64,000 bases of DNA from Edwardsiella piscicida (lineage in GTDB: Bacteria; Pseudomonadota; Gammaproteobacteria; Enterobacterales; Enterobacteriaceae): contig NZ_MPNU01000001.1 in NCBI RefSeq assembly GCF_001896205.1, positions 1,517,783 through 1,581,782 of the forward strand, read 5' to 3'. The number at the start of each line of letters is the position of its first letter. The stretch's first letter is position 1. The notes below the pieces were generated by a model. That model was not told the DNA's origin, did no database searches, and saw nothing but the letters and a program-made list of their open reading frames with translations. Below are positions 27,374-37,539 of the stretch, piece after piece. A program made the position numbers and the translations under genes.

Positions 27374-27721
27374 ATGAGTACCTCGGAAATACTCAAGCAT
27401 ATTTATGACATTAACTTGTCATATTTGTTATTAGCACAGCGATTAATTCATGACGACAAAGCCTCCGCCATGTTCCGGCTGGGGATTGACGCTGAAATGG
27501 CGGAAACGTTGGTTCAGCTGACGCTGCCGCAGATGGTAAAACTGGCTGAAACCAATCAGTTAGTATGCCAGTTTCGCTTTGAAGATCATCAGACTATCCA
27601 ACGTTTGACCCAAGAGTCGCGCGTGGATGATCTGCAACAGATTCATACCGGAATTCTTTTGTCCAGCCATCTGCTTCAGCAGCTGTCGGCGGACGGAAAT
27701 GATTCGGGGAAACGGGGCTGA
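27374..27721 (+). CDS. flhD: FlhD, flagellar master activator subunit
   Basis: Helical DNA-binding subunit of the FlhD4C2 complex that turns on class 2 flagellar promoters with sigma-70. 115 residues, the usual length, with [19 protein letters not shown] and [13 protein letters not shown] conserved against E. coli. CAGGGTGAG precedes ATG. One base separates its stop from the flhC ATG, so the two are translated together. Confidence 0.97.
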   Translation: MSTSEILKHIYDINLSYLLLAQRLIHDDKASAMFRLGIDAEMAETLVQLTLPQMVKLAETNQLVCQFRFEDHQTIQRLTQESRVDDLQQIHTGILLSSHLLQQLSADGNDSGKRG

Positions 27722-27722
27722 C

Positions 27723-28304
27723 ATGAGCGAAAAAAGCATCATTCAGGAAGCACGCGACATACAGCTGGCGATGGAACTTATCTCTCTGGGGGCGCGTCTG
27801 CAGATGTTGGAGAGCGAAACCCAGCTGAGCCGGGGACGCCTGATCAAGCTGTACAAGGAGCTGCGCGGCAGTCCGCCGCCGAAGGGGATGCTGCCATTCT
27901 CCACCGACTGGTTTATGACATGGGAGCAGAATATCCACTCCTCCATGTTCTATAATATTTATGCGTTTATGCTGACCAGCGGCGCCTGCCACGGGGTAGA
28001 GGCGGTGATCCGCGCCTACAAACTCTACCTGGAGCAGTGCCCGCCGGCGGATAGCGATCTGCCGGTGCTGGCGCTGACGCGCGCCTGGACACTGGTGCGT
28101 TTTGTCGAGAGCGGCATGCTGGAGCCGGCTCACTGCAACAGCTGCGGCGGTAGCTTTATTGCCCATGCGCATCAGCCGGTGCACAGTTTTGTCTGCAGTT
28201 TGTGCCAACCGCCGTCGCGGGCGATAAAAAGACGTAAACTTTCTGAGAATCTTGCCGATATCTTTCCACACTTGCTCGGTGAGCAAGAGAAACGTGTGGT
28301 GTAA
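27723..28304 (+). CDS. flhC: FlhC, flagellar master activator subunit
   Basis: Partner of FlhD, 193 residues. Starts [16 protein letters not shown] as in E. coli. The zinc site formed by four Cys is intact near the C-terminus (CNSCGG about residues 139-144 and CSLCQ about 159-163). The start follows the flhD stop by a single base; an upstream in-frame ATG at 27627 would overlap flhD and is not credible. The 3' end of the gene contains the sigma-28 promoter of motA. Confidence 0.97.
   Translation: MSEKSIIQEARDIQLAMELISLGARLQMLESETQLSRGRLIKLYKELRGSPPPKGMLPFSTDWFMTWEQNIHSSMFYNIYAFMLTSGACHGVEAVIRAYKLYLEQCPPADSDLPVLALTRAWTLVRFVESGMLEPAHCNSCGGSFIAHAHQPVHSFVCSLCQPPSRAIKRRKLSENLADIFPHLLGEQEKRVV
28235..28261 (+). 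promoter_or_regulatory. sigma-28 (FliA) promoter for motA-motB-cheA-cheW
   Basis: TAAACTTT (28235-28242), 11-base spacer, GCCGATAT (28254-28261); consensus is TAAAGTTT-N11-GCCGATAA. It lies inside the flhC coding end, about 200 bases before motA, an arrangement expected for this operon. Confidence 0.85.
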
Positions 28305-28457
28305 CTGATTGAGGCAATCAGTCCAATAGCGTGCGGTGCCGCGGTAGTGCTGCCGTACGCTGTCTTCGGGCAGCATTCTGTCATCGACCTTCCTCTTTCC
28401 GGCTCTGCGCCGGCAGATTACATCCGACTGTTCACTCCGATCATGTAAGGAATTCAC

Positions 28458-29348
28458 GTGCTGATTCTACTGGGATATGCCGTTGTGCTAATCGCGGTTT
28501 TTGGCGGTTACACGCTTGTTGGGGGCCATCTGGGAGCGTTGTATCAGCCATCTGAGTTATTGATTATCGGGGGAGCGGGCATTGGCGCTTTCATCGTAGG
28601 CAATAATGGCAAGGCGATTAAGTCGACGCTGCGTACCCTGCCCAAGCTTGCCCGCGGCTCTAAGTACAACAAGGCGTTGTATATGGATGTGATGGGGCTG
28701 ATGTATCAGCTCCTGGCCAAATCGCGCCAGCAGGGCATGCTCTCCCTGGAGCGAGATATCGAAGATCCTAAGGCGAGCGAAATTTTTTCTAATTATCCCC
28801 GCCTGATTGCCGATAACACACTCATTGAGTTTATTACCGACTATATGCGGCTGATCATCAGCGGCAACATGAATGCCTTCGAGATCGAGTCCCTGATGGA
28901 CGAAGAGATCGAGACCTTCGAACAGGAAGCTGAGGTGCCGGCAGGCAGCCTGGCGGCGGTGGGCGACTCTCTGCCGGCGTTCGGTATAGTGGCGGCGGTG
29001 ATGGGGGTTGTCCATGCGCTGGCTTCGGCCGATCGCCCCGCGGCGGAGCTGGGGGCGCTGATCGCCCACGCGATGGTCGGGACGTTTCTGGGTATCCTGC
29101 TGGCCTATGGGTTTATCTCCCCGCTGGCTTCGCTGATGCGCCAGAAGAGCGCCGAAACCACCAAAATGATGCACTGCATTAAGACAACGCTGCTCTCTAG
29201 CCTGAACGGCTATGCCCCGCAGATCGCGGTGGAGTTTGGGCGTAAGACGCTGTACTCCACCGAGCGTCCGTCGTTCATTGAGCTGGAAGAGCACGTGCGT
29301 CAGGTGAAAACCCCGGCGAAACAGGCGGCAACGGAAGAAGAAGTATGA
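28458..29348 (+). CDS. motA: MotA, flagellar stator proton-channel subunit
   Basis: Four-helix inner-membrane protein, 296 residues, that with MotB converts proton flow into torque on FliG. The cytoplasmic loop carries the conserved charged residues in the [12 protein letters not shown] region, and the [15 protein letters not shown] stretch has the functional Pro of helix 3. GTG is the start, as in E. coli ([10 protein letters not shown]), with AAGGA upstream. It overlaps motB by four bases (ATGA). Confidence 0.96.
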   Translation: MLILLGYAVVLIAVFGGYTLVGGHLGALYQPSELLIIGGAGIGAFIVGNNGKAIKSTLRTLPKLARGSKYNKALYMDVMGLMYQLLAKSRQQGMLSLERDIEDPKASEIFSNYPRLIADNTLIEFITDYMRLIISGNMNAFEIESLMDEEIETFEQEAEVPAGSLAAVGDSLPAFGIVAAVMGVVHALASADRPAAELGALIAHAMVGTFLGILLAYGFISPLASLMRQKSAETTKMMHCIKTTLLSSLNGYAPQIAVEFGRKTLYSTERPSFIELEEHVRQVKTPAKQAATEEEV

Positions 29349-30343
29349 AGGGCGGTAAACACCCGGTCATTCTGGTCAAAAAGAAACGCGGCGGCCACGG
29401 TCAGGCCAGCCATGGCGGTGCTTGGAAGATAGCCTATGCCGATTTTATGACCGCCATGATGGCGTTCTTTCTGGTGATGTGGCTGCTGGCGATCGCCAGT
29501 CCGCAGGAGCTGACTCGCATCGCCGAATATTTTCGTACCCCGCTGAAGGTTGCCCTGAGCGGGGGACAGCGCTCCAGCGACAGCTTTAGCCCGATCCCCG
29601 GCGGCGGCGATGATGTGACGCAGAAAGAGGGCGAGGTGCGTAAGTTTGCCGAGGATCCCGATCCGCAGACGCGCGCCGAGCAGATGCGTCTGAAGCGGCT
29701 GCGCGAGCGTTTGGAGCAGGTGATCATCAACGATCCGCGCCTGAAGGCGCTGCGGCCACACCTGATGATCAACATGATGGATGAGGGGCTGCGGATCCAA
29801 ATTATCGACAGTCAGAACCGCCCCATGTTCCAGAACGGCAGCGCCCAGGTTGAGCCCTATATGCGCAATATTCTGCGCGCTATCGCCCCGATCCTGAATG
29901 AACTGCCGAACAAGATTAGCCTGTCCGGGCATACGGACGATCTGCCCTACGCCAACGGTGAGCGTGGATACAGCAACTGGGAGCTCTCGGCCGACCGCGC
30001 CAATGCCTCGCGGCGCGAGCTGATCGCCGGTGGGCTGGCGGGTAACAAGATCCTGCGGGTGGTCGGCATGGCCGATACCATGAATCTGCGCAACCTGGCC
30101 GGCAATGCGGCGGTCAACCGCCGTATCAGCATTCTGGTGCTGAATAAAGCCGCGCAGAATCGGATTGAACACGAGGATGCGGAAGGGGGAGACGCCGTTG
30201 ATATGCGTCAGCCGACGGCCTCGGATCAGTGGCAGCGCATCGGCGCCGCCAGCGGTCAACCAGCGGTAACGCCCTTTATTCCGACGCCGATGGCGCCAAT
30301 GAACGACCACGTCAAAATACCGAGCGCGATAGACAAGAGGTGA
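29345..30343 (+). CDS. motB: MotB, flagellar stator anchor subunit
   Basis: 332 residues. A single N-terminal membrane helix (about 29-50) bears the essential proton-accepting Asp in [13 protein letters not shown]; the plug region follows, and the C-terminal OmpA-like domain binds peptidoglycan ([20 protein letters not shown]). The extreme C-terminus is Pro-rich. Translationally coupled to motA and followed by cheA after three bases. Confidence 0.96.
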   Translation: MKGGKHPVILVKKKRGGHGQASHGGAWKIAYADFMTAMMAFFLVMWLLAIASPQELTRIAEYFRTPLKVALSGGQRSSDSFSPIPGGGDDVTQKEGEVRKFAEDPDPQTRAEQMRLKRLRERLEQVIINDPRLKALRPHLMINMMDEGLRIQIIDSQNRPMFQNGSAQVEPYMRNILRAIAPILNELPNKISLSGHTDDLPYANGERGYSNWELSADRANASRRELIAGGLAGNKILRVVGMADTMNLRNLAGNAAVNRRISILVLNKAAQNRIEHEDAEGGDAVDMRQPTASDQWQRIGAASGQPAVTPFIPTPMAPMNDHVKIPSAIDKR

Positions 30344-30346
30344 CCT

Positions 30347-32454
30347 GTGAGCATGGATATTAGCGCGTTTTATCAAACGTTCTTTGATGAAGCGGATGAA
30401 CTGTTGGCTGATATGGAACAGCACCTGTTGGCGCTGGATCCTCAGGAGCCGGATAACGAACAACTGAACGCCATCTTTCGCGCTGCCCACTCGATTAAGG
30501 GGGGGCGGCCACTTTCGGTTTTACCGTACTGCAGGAGACCACGCATCTGCTGGAGAACCTGCTCGACGGTGCCCGCCGTGGTGAAATGCGGCTGAGTACC
30601 GAGATCATCAACCTGTTTCTGGAAACCAAAGATATTATGCAGGATCAGCTCGATGCCTATAAGTCCGCTCAGGACCCCGACGCCGATAGCTTCGAATATA
30701 TTTGCCAGGCGCTAAGACAGCTGGCGTTAGAGGCGAAAGGGGAGGCACCTGCCGCCGTGGCAGCGCCGGCGCCTGCGTCGGCCGCAGCGCCGGCTACGCC
30801 TGTCGCCGCGGCGAGCGTGGCGCCGCAGGGCGGACTGTCCATCTCGTTAACCGGGCTCAAGGCGGCGGAAATCCCGCTGATGCTGGAGGAGCTGGGCAAT
30901 CTGGGTACGGTACAGCAGCATCAGGAGAGCGACAGCGCGCTGGATGTGGTGCTGGAGACCACGGTCAGTGAGGACGACATTACGGCGGTGCTGTGCTTTG
31001 TGCTGGAGCCGGAGCAGATCCACTTTACCCGCCCGACGGCGGACCTCGCGCCGCAGGTCAGCCTAGAAGAGGCGGCTCTGCCGCCCGCCGAGGTCGTGCG
31101 TGAGGCACCGGTCTCTGCGCCTGCGCCTGAGCCGACTCCCGCGCCTGAATCCGCCTCCGCGCCTGAGCCCGTTTCCGCGCCTGAGCGTGCGACTCCGCCG
31201 GATGCGACGGCGGCCGCGGCGCCCCACGTTCCGCGCCACAACCCGCGCGCGGCCAAAGGGGCAGAGAACAGCACCAGCATCCGCGTCGCCGTGGAGAAGG
31301 TCGATCAGCTGATCAACCTGGTCGGCGAGCTGGTGATCACCCAGTCGATGCTGGCGCAGCGCTCCAATATGCTGGATCCGGTCGATCATGGCGATCTGCT
31401 CAACAGCCTGGGCCAGCTTGAGCGCAACGCCCGGGATCTGCAGGAGTCGGTCATGTCGATCCGCATGATGCCGATGGAGTACGTCTTTAGCCGTTTCCCG
31501 CGTCTGGTGCGTGACCTGGCCAGCAAGCTCGACAAGCAGGTCGAGCTGACGCTGCTGGGCAGCTCGACCGAACTGGATAAGAGCCTGATCGAGCGCATTA
31601 TCGATCCGCTGACTCACCTGGTACGCAACAGCCTGGATCACGGCATCGAATCGCCGCAGGTGCGTCAGGCGGCGGGCAAGAGCACCGTCGGCAACCTGAC
31701 CCTCTCTGCGGAGCACCAGGGGGGCAATATCTATATTGAGGTCATCGACGATGGCGCCGGCCTGAACCACCAGAAGATCCTGGACAAAGCGCGCTCCCAG
31801 GGGATGTCGGTGCACGACAATATGACCGACGAAGAGATTGGCCTGCTGATCTTTGCGCCGGGCTTCTCCACCGCCGAGAAGGTCACCGACGTCTCCGGGC
31901 GCGGCGTCGGGATGGACGTGGTGAAGCGAAATATCCAGGAAATGGGCGGCCACGTTGAGATCGAGTCGCGTGAGGGGAAAGGTACGACGATCCGTATCGT
32001 CCTGCCGCTGACCCTGGCGATTCTGGACGGTATGTCGGTCAAAGTCAGCAACGAGGTTTTCATTCTGCCGCTGAACGCCGTGATGGAGTCGCTGCAGCCG
32101 AACGATGAGGATCTCTATCCGCTGGCCGGCGGTGAGCGCGTGCTGCAGGTGCGCGGCGAATATCTGCCGCTGGTGGAGCTACACCGCGTCTTTGACGTCG
32201 CCGACGCCAAGACCGACGCCACTCAGGGCATTGTCGTGATTCTGCAAAGCGCCGGACGCCGCTATGCGCTGTTGGTCGATCAGCTGATCGGTCAGCATCA
32301 GGTGGTGGTGAAAAACCTGGAAACCAACTACCGCAAAGTGCCGGGCATCTCCGCGGCAACCATCCTCGGCGACGGCAGCGTGGCGCTGATCGTCGACGTC
32401 GCGGCGCTGCAGAGCATTAACCGGGAAAAACGGGTCGCCGGCGCGGCCGCCTGA
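30347..32454 (+). pseudogene. cheA: cheA, chemotaxis histidine kinase, interrupted by a one-base frameshift
   Basis: GTG at 30347 starts a CheA P1 domain (MSMDISAFYQTFFDEADELL) with phospho-accepting His48 in AAHSIKGG. At 30499-30505 there are seven G where eight are needed for the expected KGGAATFGFTVLQETTH; the frame is lost and stops at 30593-30595. The rest of CheA is open from before 30586 to 32454: the P2 domain, an Ala/Pro/Glu-rich linker with degenerate APEP-type repeats, P3 dimerisation, P4 kinase (N-box HLVRNSLDHGIE, G-box DDGAGLN and GRGVGMDVV) and the P5 CheW-like domain. Repaired length is 702 residues. The Met equivalent to the E. coli CheA-short start (Met98) is at 30637, downstream of the lesion, so CheA-short could still be made. 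Sequencing error in the G-run is the simplest alternative. Confidence 0.88.
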
Positions 32455-32472
32455 CTCTTAACCATGCAACCG

Positions 32473-32491
32473 GCGCCGCCGCAGGCGGCGC
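32473..32491 (+). repeat. stem-loop between cheA and cheW
   Basis: GCGCCGCC pairs with GGCGGCGC around a GCA loop, in the 69-base gap. No U-tract, so attenuation or mRNA stabilisation is more likely than termination. Confidence 0.55.
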
Positions 32492-32523
32492 TGATGACGA
32501 TGAATAAATAAAGGTGAACTGAC

Positions 32524-33018
32524 ATGACTGGACTGGCTTCCGTAAGCAAACTGGCGGGTGAAACCGTAGGCCAGGAATTCCTGGTATTTACGCTGGGGGA
32601 TGAGGAGTACGGGATCGATATCCTTAAGGTGCAGGAGATCCGCGGTTACGACCAGGTTACCCGTATTGCCAACACGCCCTCCTTTATTAAAGGGGTGACT
32701 AACCTGCGCGGTGTGATCGTCCCGATCATCGATCTGCGGGTGAAGTTTTCTCAGCAGGACGTCAGCTATAACGACAATACCGTGGTCATCGTGCTGAACT
32801 TCAGCCAGCGCGTCGTCGGGATTGTGGTGGACGGCGTCTCCGATGTGCTCTCCCTGAGCGCGGATCAGATCCGTCCGGCGCCGGAGTTTGCGGTAACGCT
32901 GTCGACCGAGTATCTGACCGGCCTCGGCGCGCTCGGCGAGCGTATGCTGATTCTGGTAGACATCGAAAAGCTGCTCAGCAGCGAAGAGATGGCGCTGGTG
33001 GACAGCGTCACCGCCTGA
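32524..33018 (+). CDS. cheW: CheW, receptor-kinase coupling protein
   Basis: Cytosolic adaptor, 164 residues, a single CheW/SH3-like double-barrel domain linking chemoreceptor tips to CheA P5. Conserved stretches: [18 protein letters not shown] and [20 protein letters not shown] precedes ATG. Followed by a hairpin and the independent sigma-28 promoter of tsr. Confidence 0.96.
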   Translation: MTGLASVSKLAGETVGQEFLVFTLGDEEYGIDILKVQEIRGYDQVTRIANTPSFIKGVTNLRGVIVPIIDLRVKFSQQDVSYNDNTVVIVLNFSQRVVGIVVDGVSDVLSLSADQIRPAPEFAVTLSTEYLTGLGALGERMLILVDIEKLLSSEEMALVDSVTA

Positions 33019-33023
33019 TATCA

Positions 33024-33047
33024 GGCCCGCCGCGGCGGCGGCGGGCC
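33024..33047 (+). terminator. stem-loop after cheW
   Basis: Perfect 10-bp stem GGCCCGCCGC / GCGGCGGGCC with a four-base loop just after the cheW stop. It lacks a U-run, but its position at the end of motAB-cheAW suggests a terminator or 3' stabiliser. Confidence 0.5.
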
Positions 33048-33135
33048 GGTGCTCAGTACGACTCTCGGGACTCATGCTTAGTATAATATGCTGCTATAGT
33101 GGACAAAAAAGATATTTTGACTGTCCTCCTCGCCA

Positions 33136-33162
33136 TAAAGTTTTATCGCCGCGCGCCGATAT
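33136..33162 (+). promoter_or_regulatory. sigma-28 promoter of tsr
   Basis: TAAAGTTT (33136-33143), 11-base spacer, GCCGATAT (33155-33162): one mismatch to the FliA consensus. The start codon is 35 bases downstream. A TATAAT hexamer at 33082-33087 might add a sigma-70 start. Confidence 0.92.
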
Positions 33163-33196
33163 CTCTGACATCTGATGCAGCAAAAATGAGACGCCC

Positions 33197-34867
33197 ATGT
33201 TAAACCGCATAAAAGTAGTTACCAGTTTGCTACTGGTGTTGGGGTTATTTGGCATTTTGCAGATGACTTCCGGAGGAGTGTTCTTTGACGCCCTGAAAAG
33301 CGACAAGGAAAGTATTACCGTTTTGCAAACCATTCGCCAACAGCAGGCCGCGCTTAACGGCAGCTGGGTGGCTTTGCTCCAGACACGCAATACCTTAAAC
33401 CGTGCCGGGATCCGCTATATGGCCGATCTGAATAAAACCGGCTCCGGTGCCACCGTACCCGATCTGATGCAGCTGGCCAGCGCCGAGCTGAAAGAGGCGG
33501 AGCAAGAGTGGGAGCGCTATCAGGGCTTGCCGCGCGATCCGCGTCAGAGCGACGAAGCCGTACAGGCCATGAGCCAAAGCTACGATACGCTGCACAGCGC
33601 GCTGGGCGAGCTGATCCAGATGCTCACCGCCGGTCGGATTAACGACTTCTTCGAACAGCCGACGCAAAGCTATCAGGACAGCTTTGAAAAAGCCTATGAG
33701 ACCTACCTGGCGCAGAACGACAGCCTATACCATCAGGCCGTGACATCAAATAACGACGCCTATCATATGGCGCTGTGGATCCTGCTGGCCGTGATGGTGG
33801 TGGTGGCCGCGGCGATCGTGCTGGTGTGGATGGGTATCCATCACACGCTGATCCGTCCGCTCAATAGCCTGATGGGCAATATCCGTCAGTTCGCCGTCGG
33901 CGATCTCTCCGGTCGCATCGAGGTGTGCGGCAGCAACGAAATGGGGCAGTTGGCCGATAGCCTGCGCCATATGCAGACCGAATTTGTCCGCACCGTCAGC
34001 GACGTCCGTCAGGGTGCCAATGCCATCTACAGCGGCGCCAGCGAAATCTCTGCCGGAAATAACGATCTCTCCTCGCGCACCGAGCAGCAGGCGGCCTCGC
34101 TGGAAGAAACGGCAGCCAGTATGGAGCAGTTGACGGCGACCGTGAAACAGAACGCCGAAAACGCCCGCCAGGCCAGCCAGCTGGCGCTGAGCGCCTCCGA
34201 AACGGCCCAGCGCGGCGGCAAGGTTGTCGCCAACGTCGTGCAGACCATGCATGACATCGCCAGCAGCTCGCAGAAGATCGCCGACATTACCGGGGTTATC
34301 GACGGTATTGCCTTCCAGACCAATATTCTGGCGCTGAACGCGGCGGTAGAGGCGGCGCGCGCCGGTGAGCAGGGGCGCGGCTTTGCCGTGGTGGCGGGCG
34401 AGGTGCGTAACCTGGCCCAGCGCAGCGCTCAGGCGGCGAAAGAGATTAAAGGGCTGATTGAAGACTCCGTCAGCAAGGTCGATACCGGCTCGGTATTGGT
34501 CGAAAGCGCCGGCGATACCATGGGCGACATCGTTAACGCGGTGACCCGGGTGACCGACATCATGGGTGAGATTGCCTCGGCCTCTGACGAACAGAGCCGC
34601 GGCATCGAGCAGGTTGGTCAGGCCGTTTCCGAGATGGATCGGGTGACGCAGCAGAACGCCGCGCTGGTGGAAGAGTCCGCCTCTGCCGCCGCGTCGCTGG
34701 AAGATCAGGCCAGCCATCTGAATCAGGCCGTCGCGGTATTCCGCATTGAGCCGCAGGGTGAGGCGGAGCCGGTGGTTCGCGCCGCGCCGCGCAGCAGCGC
34801 CGCTCCCGCGCCGGCGAAAGCCAAAGCGTCGGACGACAGCAGCAGCGATAACTGGGAGACGTTCTGA
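33197..34867 (+). CDS. tsr: Tsr-type methyl-accepting chemotaxis protein with NWETF tail
   Basis: Transmembrane chemoreceptor, 556 residues. TM1 about 7-30, four-helix periplasmic domain, TM2 about 189-211, HAMP, and a long cytoplasmic signalling coiled coil with the universal tip ([20 protein letters not shown] in outline). The ligand site segment [15 protein letters not shown] ([14 protein letters not shown] here) and [12 protein letters not shown] agree with E. coli Tsr, so serine is the likely attractant. The C-terminus ends NWETF, the pentapeptide that tethers CheR and CheB. It has its own sigma-28 promoter. Confidence 0.9.
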   Translation: MLNRIKVVTSLLLVLGLFGILQMTSGGVFFDALKSDKESITVLQTIRQQQAALNGSWVALLQTRNTLNRAGIRYMADLNKTGSGATVPDLMQLASAELKEAEQEWERYQGLPRDPRQSDEAVQAMSQSYDTLHSALGELIQMLTAGRINDFFEQPTQSYQDSFEKAYETYLAQNDSLYHQAVTSNNDAYHMALWILLAVMVVVAAAIVLVWMGIHHTLIRPLNSLMGNIRQFAVGDLSGRIEVCGSNEMGQLADSLRHMQTEFVRTVSDVRQGANAIYSGASEISAGNNDLSSRTEQQAASLEETAASMEQLTATVKQNAENARQASQLALSASETAQRGGKVVANVVQTMHDIASSSQKIADITGVIDGIAFQTNILALNAAVEAARAGEQGRGFAVVAGEVRNLAQRSAQAAKEIKGLIEDSVSKVDTGSVLVESAGDTMGDIVNAVTRVTDIMGEIASASDEQSRGIEQVGQAVSEMDRVTQQNAALVEESASAAASLEDQASHLNQAVAVFRIEPQGEAEPVVRAAPRSSAAPAPAKAKASDDSSSDNWETF

Positions 34868-34878
34868 CAACCCGACCG

Positions 34879-34904
34879 GCTCCCCGCCCTTGACGGCGGG
34901 GAGC
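34879..34904 (+). repeat. stem-loop between the two chemoreceptor genes
   Basis: GCTCCCCGCC pairs perfectly with GGCGGGGAGC, loop CTTGAC, just after the tsr stop; no U-tract. It may limit read-through into the second receptor gene. Confidence 0.55.
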
Positions 34905-35014
34905 TGACTGCCAGTGCCGGGCGCCGTGAGGCGCCGCAGGCATATGGGGAGCCAACAGAAAAATAACAACCGAGCCGGTACCCTACACGCTGCCGGCCAA
35001 CGAGGAAGCCTATC

Positions 35015-36607
35015 GTGTTTAACCGAATCCGCATATCGACCAGTTTGTTTGCGTTGGTGCTGGCATTCTGCTTTTTGCAGCTGTCATCCAACGGGGTGTC
35101 GTTTATGGCCATCCGATCTGACAGTGATAACTATGCCCGGGTACAGATATCCAACGATCAGCGCGAAACGCTGGGGCAAACCTGGGTTGCCCTGCTGCAG
35201 GCGCGCAACACGCTGAACCGCGCCGGTACCCGCGCGGCGCTGCATATCCCTCAGGATCAGATCGATGCGCTGATGCACCGCGTGCGCGCCATGCTGAAAA
35301 AGGCCGATGACTCGATGCAGCAGTATATGGCCTGCTCAGACAGCGATGAGGAAGATCGCGCGCTGTCTCAGGAGGCGCTGCAGCACTATCAGGCGCTGCG
35401 CACGGCGCTGCTGCAGCTGGTCTCTCTACTCGAGAAGGGAGACCTGCAGGGGTTTATGGACCAGCCGACCCAGCGGATCCAGGATCAGTTTGAAGCCAGC
35501 GTGGCGAAGCTGACGCAGCACGTTGAGGGCGAACTGAAGCAGGGCGCCGAGATCAATCGCAACTCCTACCACCTCTCCATGGCGCTGAATCTGGCGGCCG
35601 TGGTGCTGCTGGCGCTGGTGATGCTGATCGCTATCTGGTGGCTGCGCAATATGCTGCTGGCGCCGCTGACCGTCATGCGCGCGCACTTTGAGCGCATCGC
35701 GCGCGGCGATCTGTCGGCGGAGATCAAGGTGTATGGCCGTAACGAGATCAGCCAGCTGTATGCCAGCCTGCGTAACATGCAGCAGGCTCTGGCCGGGACG
35801 GTGCTGTCGGTACGCCAGGGGACGGACGCCATCTATACCGGGCTGCAGGAGATCGGCGCCGGTAACAACGACCTCTCTTCGCGCACCGAGCAGCAGGCGG
35901 CCTCGCTGGAAGAGACGGCCGCCAGCATGGAACAGCTGACCGCCACGGTGAAACAGAACGCCGACAACGCCCGCCAGGCGTCGCAGCTGGCGCAGGAGGC
36001 CTCTCATACCGCCGGTGAAGGCGGCGAGATCGTCAGCCAGGTGGTGCGGACTATGCATGATATTACGCAAAGTTCGCAAAAGATTGGCGATATCACCGGC
36101 GTTATCGATGGCATCGCTTTCCAGACCAATATTCTGGCGCTGAACGCGGCGGTAGAGGCGGCGCGCGCCGGAGAGCAGGGGCGCGGCTTTGCGGTGGTCG
36201 CGGGTGAAGTGCGCAATCTGGCTCAGCGCAGCGCCCAGGCGGCGAAAGAGATCAAAGGGCTGATCGACGAGTCGGTCAGCCGGGTAAAACAGGGGTCAAC
36301 CCTGGTAGAGAGCGCCGGAAATACCATGGATAACGTGGTGCGTTCGGTGGTGCGGGTGACCGATATCATGGGCGAAATCAGCTCCGCATCGGAGGAGCAG
36401 AGCCGGGGCATTGAGCAGGTCGCCCAGGCGGTAACGCAAATGGATCAGGTGACGCAGCAGAACGCCGCGCTGGTAGAAGAAGCGGCATCGGCAACCCAGT
36501 CTTTGGAAGCGCAGGCCGATGTCCTGTCGCGCGCCGTCGCCACGTTCCGTCTGAGCGGCGATGCGGCGCAGACCGACCTGCAAGGGCAAGCCAACGGCAC
36601 GAGCTGA
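35015..36607 (+). CDS. methyl-accepting chemotaxis protein lacking the NWETF tail
   Basis: Second chemoreceptor, 530 residues, GTG start with GAGGA upstream. TM1 about 7-30, a periplasmic domain distinct from Tsr in sequence but retaining [10 protein letters not shown] and FMDQPTQR, TM2 about 188-211, HAMP and a signalling domain almost identical to that of the adjacent tsr product. It occupies the usual position of tar but ligand specificity is not readable; an amino acid is likely from the Arg motif. It ends QANGTS without the CheR/CheB pentapeptide, so adaptation would depend on Tsr neighbours in mixed arrays. Confidence 0.88.
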   Translation: MFNRIRISTSLFALVLAFCFLQLSSNGVSFMAIRSDSDNYARVQISNDQRETLGQTWVALLQARNTLNRAGTRAALHIPQDQIDALMHRVRAMLKKADDSMQQYMACSDSDEEDRALSQEALQHYQALRTALLQLVSLLEKGDLQGFMDQPTQRIQDQFEASVAKLTQHVEGELKQGAEINRNSYHLSMALNLAAVVLLALVMLIAIWWLRNMLLAPLTVMRAHFERIARGDLSAEIKVYGRNEISQLYASLRNMQQALAGTVLSVRQGTDAIYTGLQEIGAGNNDLSSRTEQQAASLEETAASMEQLTATVKQNADNARQASQLAQEASHTAGEGGEIVSQVVRTMHDITQSSQKIGDITGVIDGIAFQTNILALNAAVEAARAGEQGRGFAVVAGEVRNLAQRSAQAAKEIKGLIDESVSRVKQGSTLVESAGNTMDNVVRSVVRVTDIMGEISSASEEQSRGIEQVAQAVTQMDQVTQQNAALVEEAASATQSLEAQADVLSRAVATFRLSGDAAQTDLQGQANGTS

Positions 36608-36610
36608 TGG

Positions 36611-36631
36611 GCTTTCCGCTCGGCGGAAAGC
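36611..36631 (+). repeat. stem-loop between the second receptor gene and cheR
   Basis: GCTTTCCGC pairs with GCGGAAAGC around TCG, 4 bases after the stop; followed by AAAATTG, not a U-tract. Confidence 0.55.
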
Positions 36632-36663
36632 AAAATTGAAGTAGGTGAGTTAACTGGTGAGTG

Positions 36664-37539
36664 ATGACGAATTTATTACTACAGGCAGCACAGGGGGAAA
36701 ACAACGTCTCCTCACTGGCAATGCAACGTCTGACGTTGGGGGATGCCCATTTTCGGCGGATTAGCCAGTTGATTTACCAACGGGCCGGTATCGTACTTGC
36801 CGACCATAAACGTGAAATGGTTTACAACCGGCTGGTGCGTCGCTTACGGGCGTTGAATCTGAGCGACTTTGGCGACTATCTGGCGCTGCTGGAGAGTCAC
36901 CCGGAGAGCGATGAGTGGCAAACCTTTGTCAACTCGCTGACCACTAACCTGACCGCCTTCTTTCGCGAGGCGCATCACTTCCCGATTCTGGCGGAGCATG
37001 CGCGCGCGCGGCGGCACAACTACTGTGTCTGGAGTACGGCGGCCTCCACGGGCGAGGAGCCTTACTCGATCGCGATGACCCTGGCTGAGGCGCTGGGGCC
37101 ATCGCCGATGGCGCCGCAGGTGTGGGCCAGCGACATCGATACACAGGTGCTGGAAAAGGCGCAGCGCGGTATCTACCGCCAAGAGGAGGCCAAGCTGCTG
37201 AACGCCACGCAGCTGCAGCGCTTTTTTCTGCGCGGCACCGGGCCTCATCAGGGGCTGATCCGGGTTCGCCATGAGCTGGCGCAGCGGGTGCATTTCCAGA
37301 TGCTGAACCTGCTGGAGGCTAAGTGGGATCTGCCGGGCCCATTCGATGCGATTTTTTGTCGTAACGTAATGATCTATTTCGATAAACAAACGCAGGCTCG
37401 CATTCTGCGTCGTTTTATCCCCTTGTTAAAGCCGGGTGGCCTGCTGTTTGCCGGTCATTCGGAGAACTTCAGCCAGATCTCCCGCGATTTCCATCTGCGC
37501 GGGCAGACCGTTTATGGGCTGACGAAGGAGAGCCGATGA
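36664..37539 (+). CDS. cheR: CheR, chemoreceptor glutamate methyltransferase
   Basis: Transfers methyl groups from S-adenosylmethionine to receptor glutamates, 291 residues. N-terminal helical domain, then the SAM-binding fold with [12 protein letters not shown] and [16 protein letters not shown]. The beta-subdomain that docks on the NWETF pentapeptide is present (about residues 200-230). ATG 36664 is preceded by GGTGAG; a GTG at 36661 is an alternative. It overlaps cheB by four bases. Confidence 0.95.
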   Translation: MTNLLLQAAQGENNVSSLAMQRLTLGDAHFRRISQLIYQRAGIVLADHKREMVYNRLVRRLRALNLSDFGDYLALLESHPESDEWQTFVNSLTTNLTAFFREAHHFPILAEHARARRHNYCVWSTAASTGEEPYSIAMTLAEALGPSPMAPQVWASDIDTQVLEKAQRGIYRQEEAKLLNATQLQRFFLRGTGPHQGLIRVRHELAQRVHFQMLNLLEAKWDLPGPFDAIFCRNVMIYFDKQTQARILRRFIPLLKPGGLLFAGHSENFSQISRDFHLRGQTVYGLTKESR

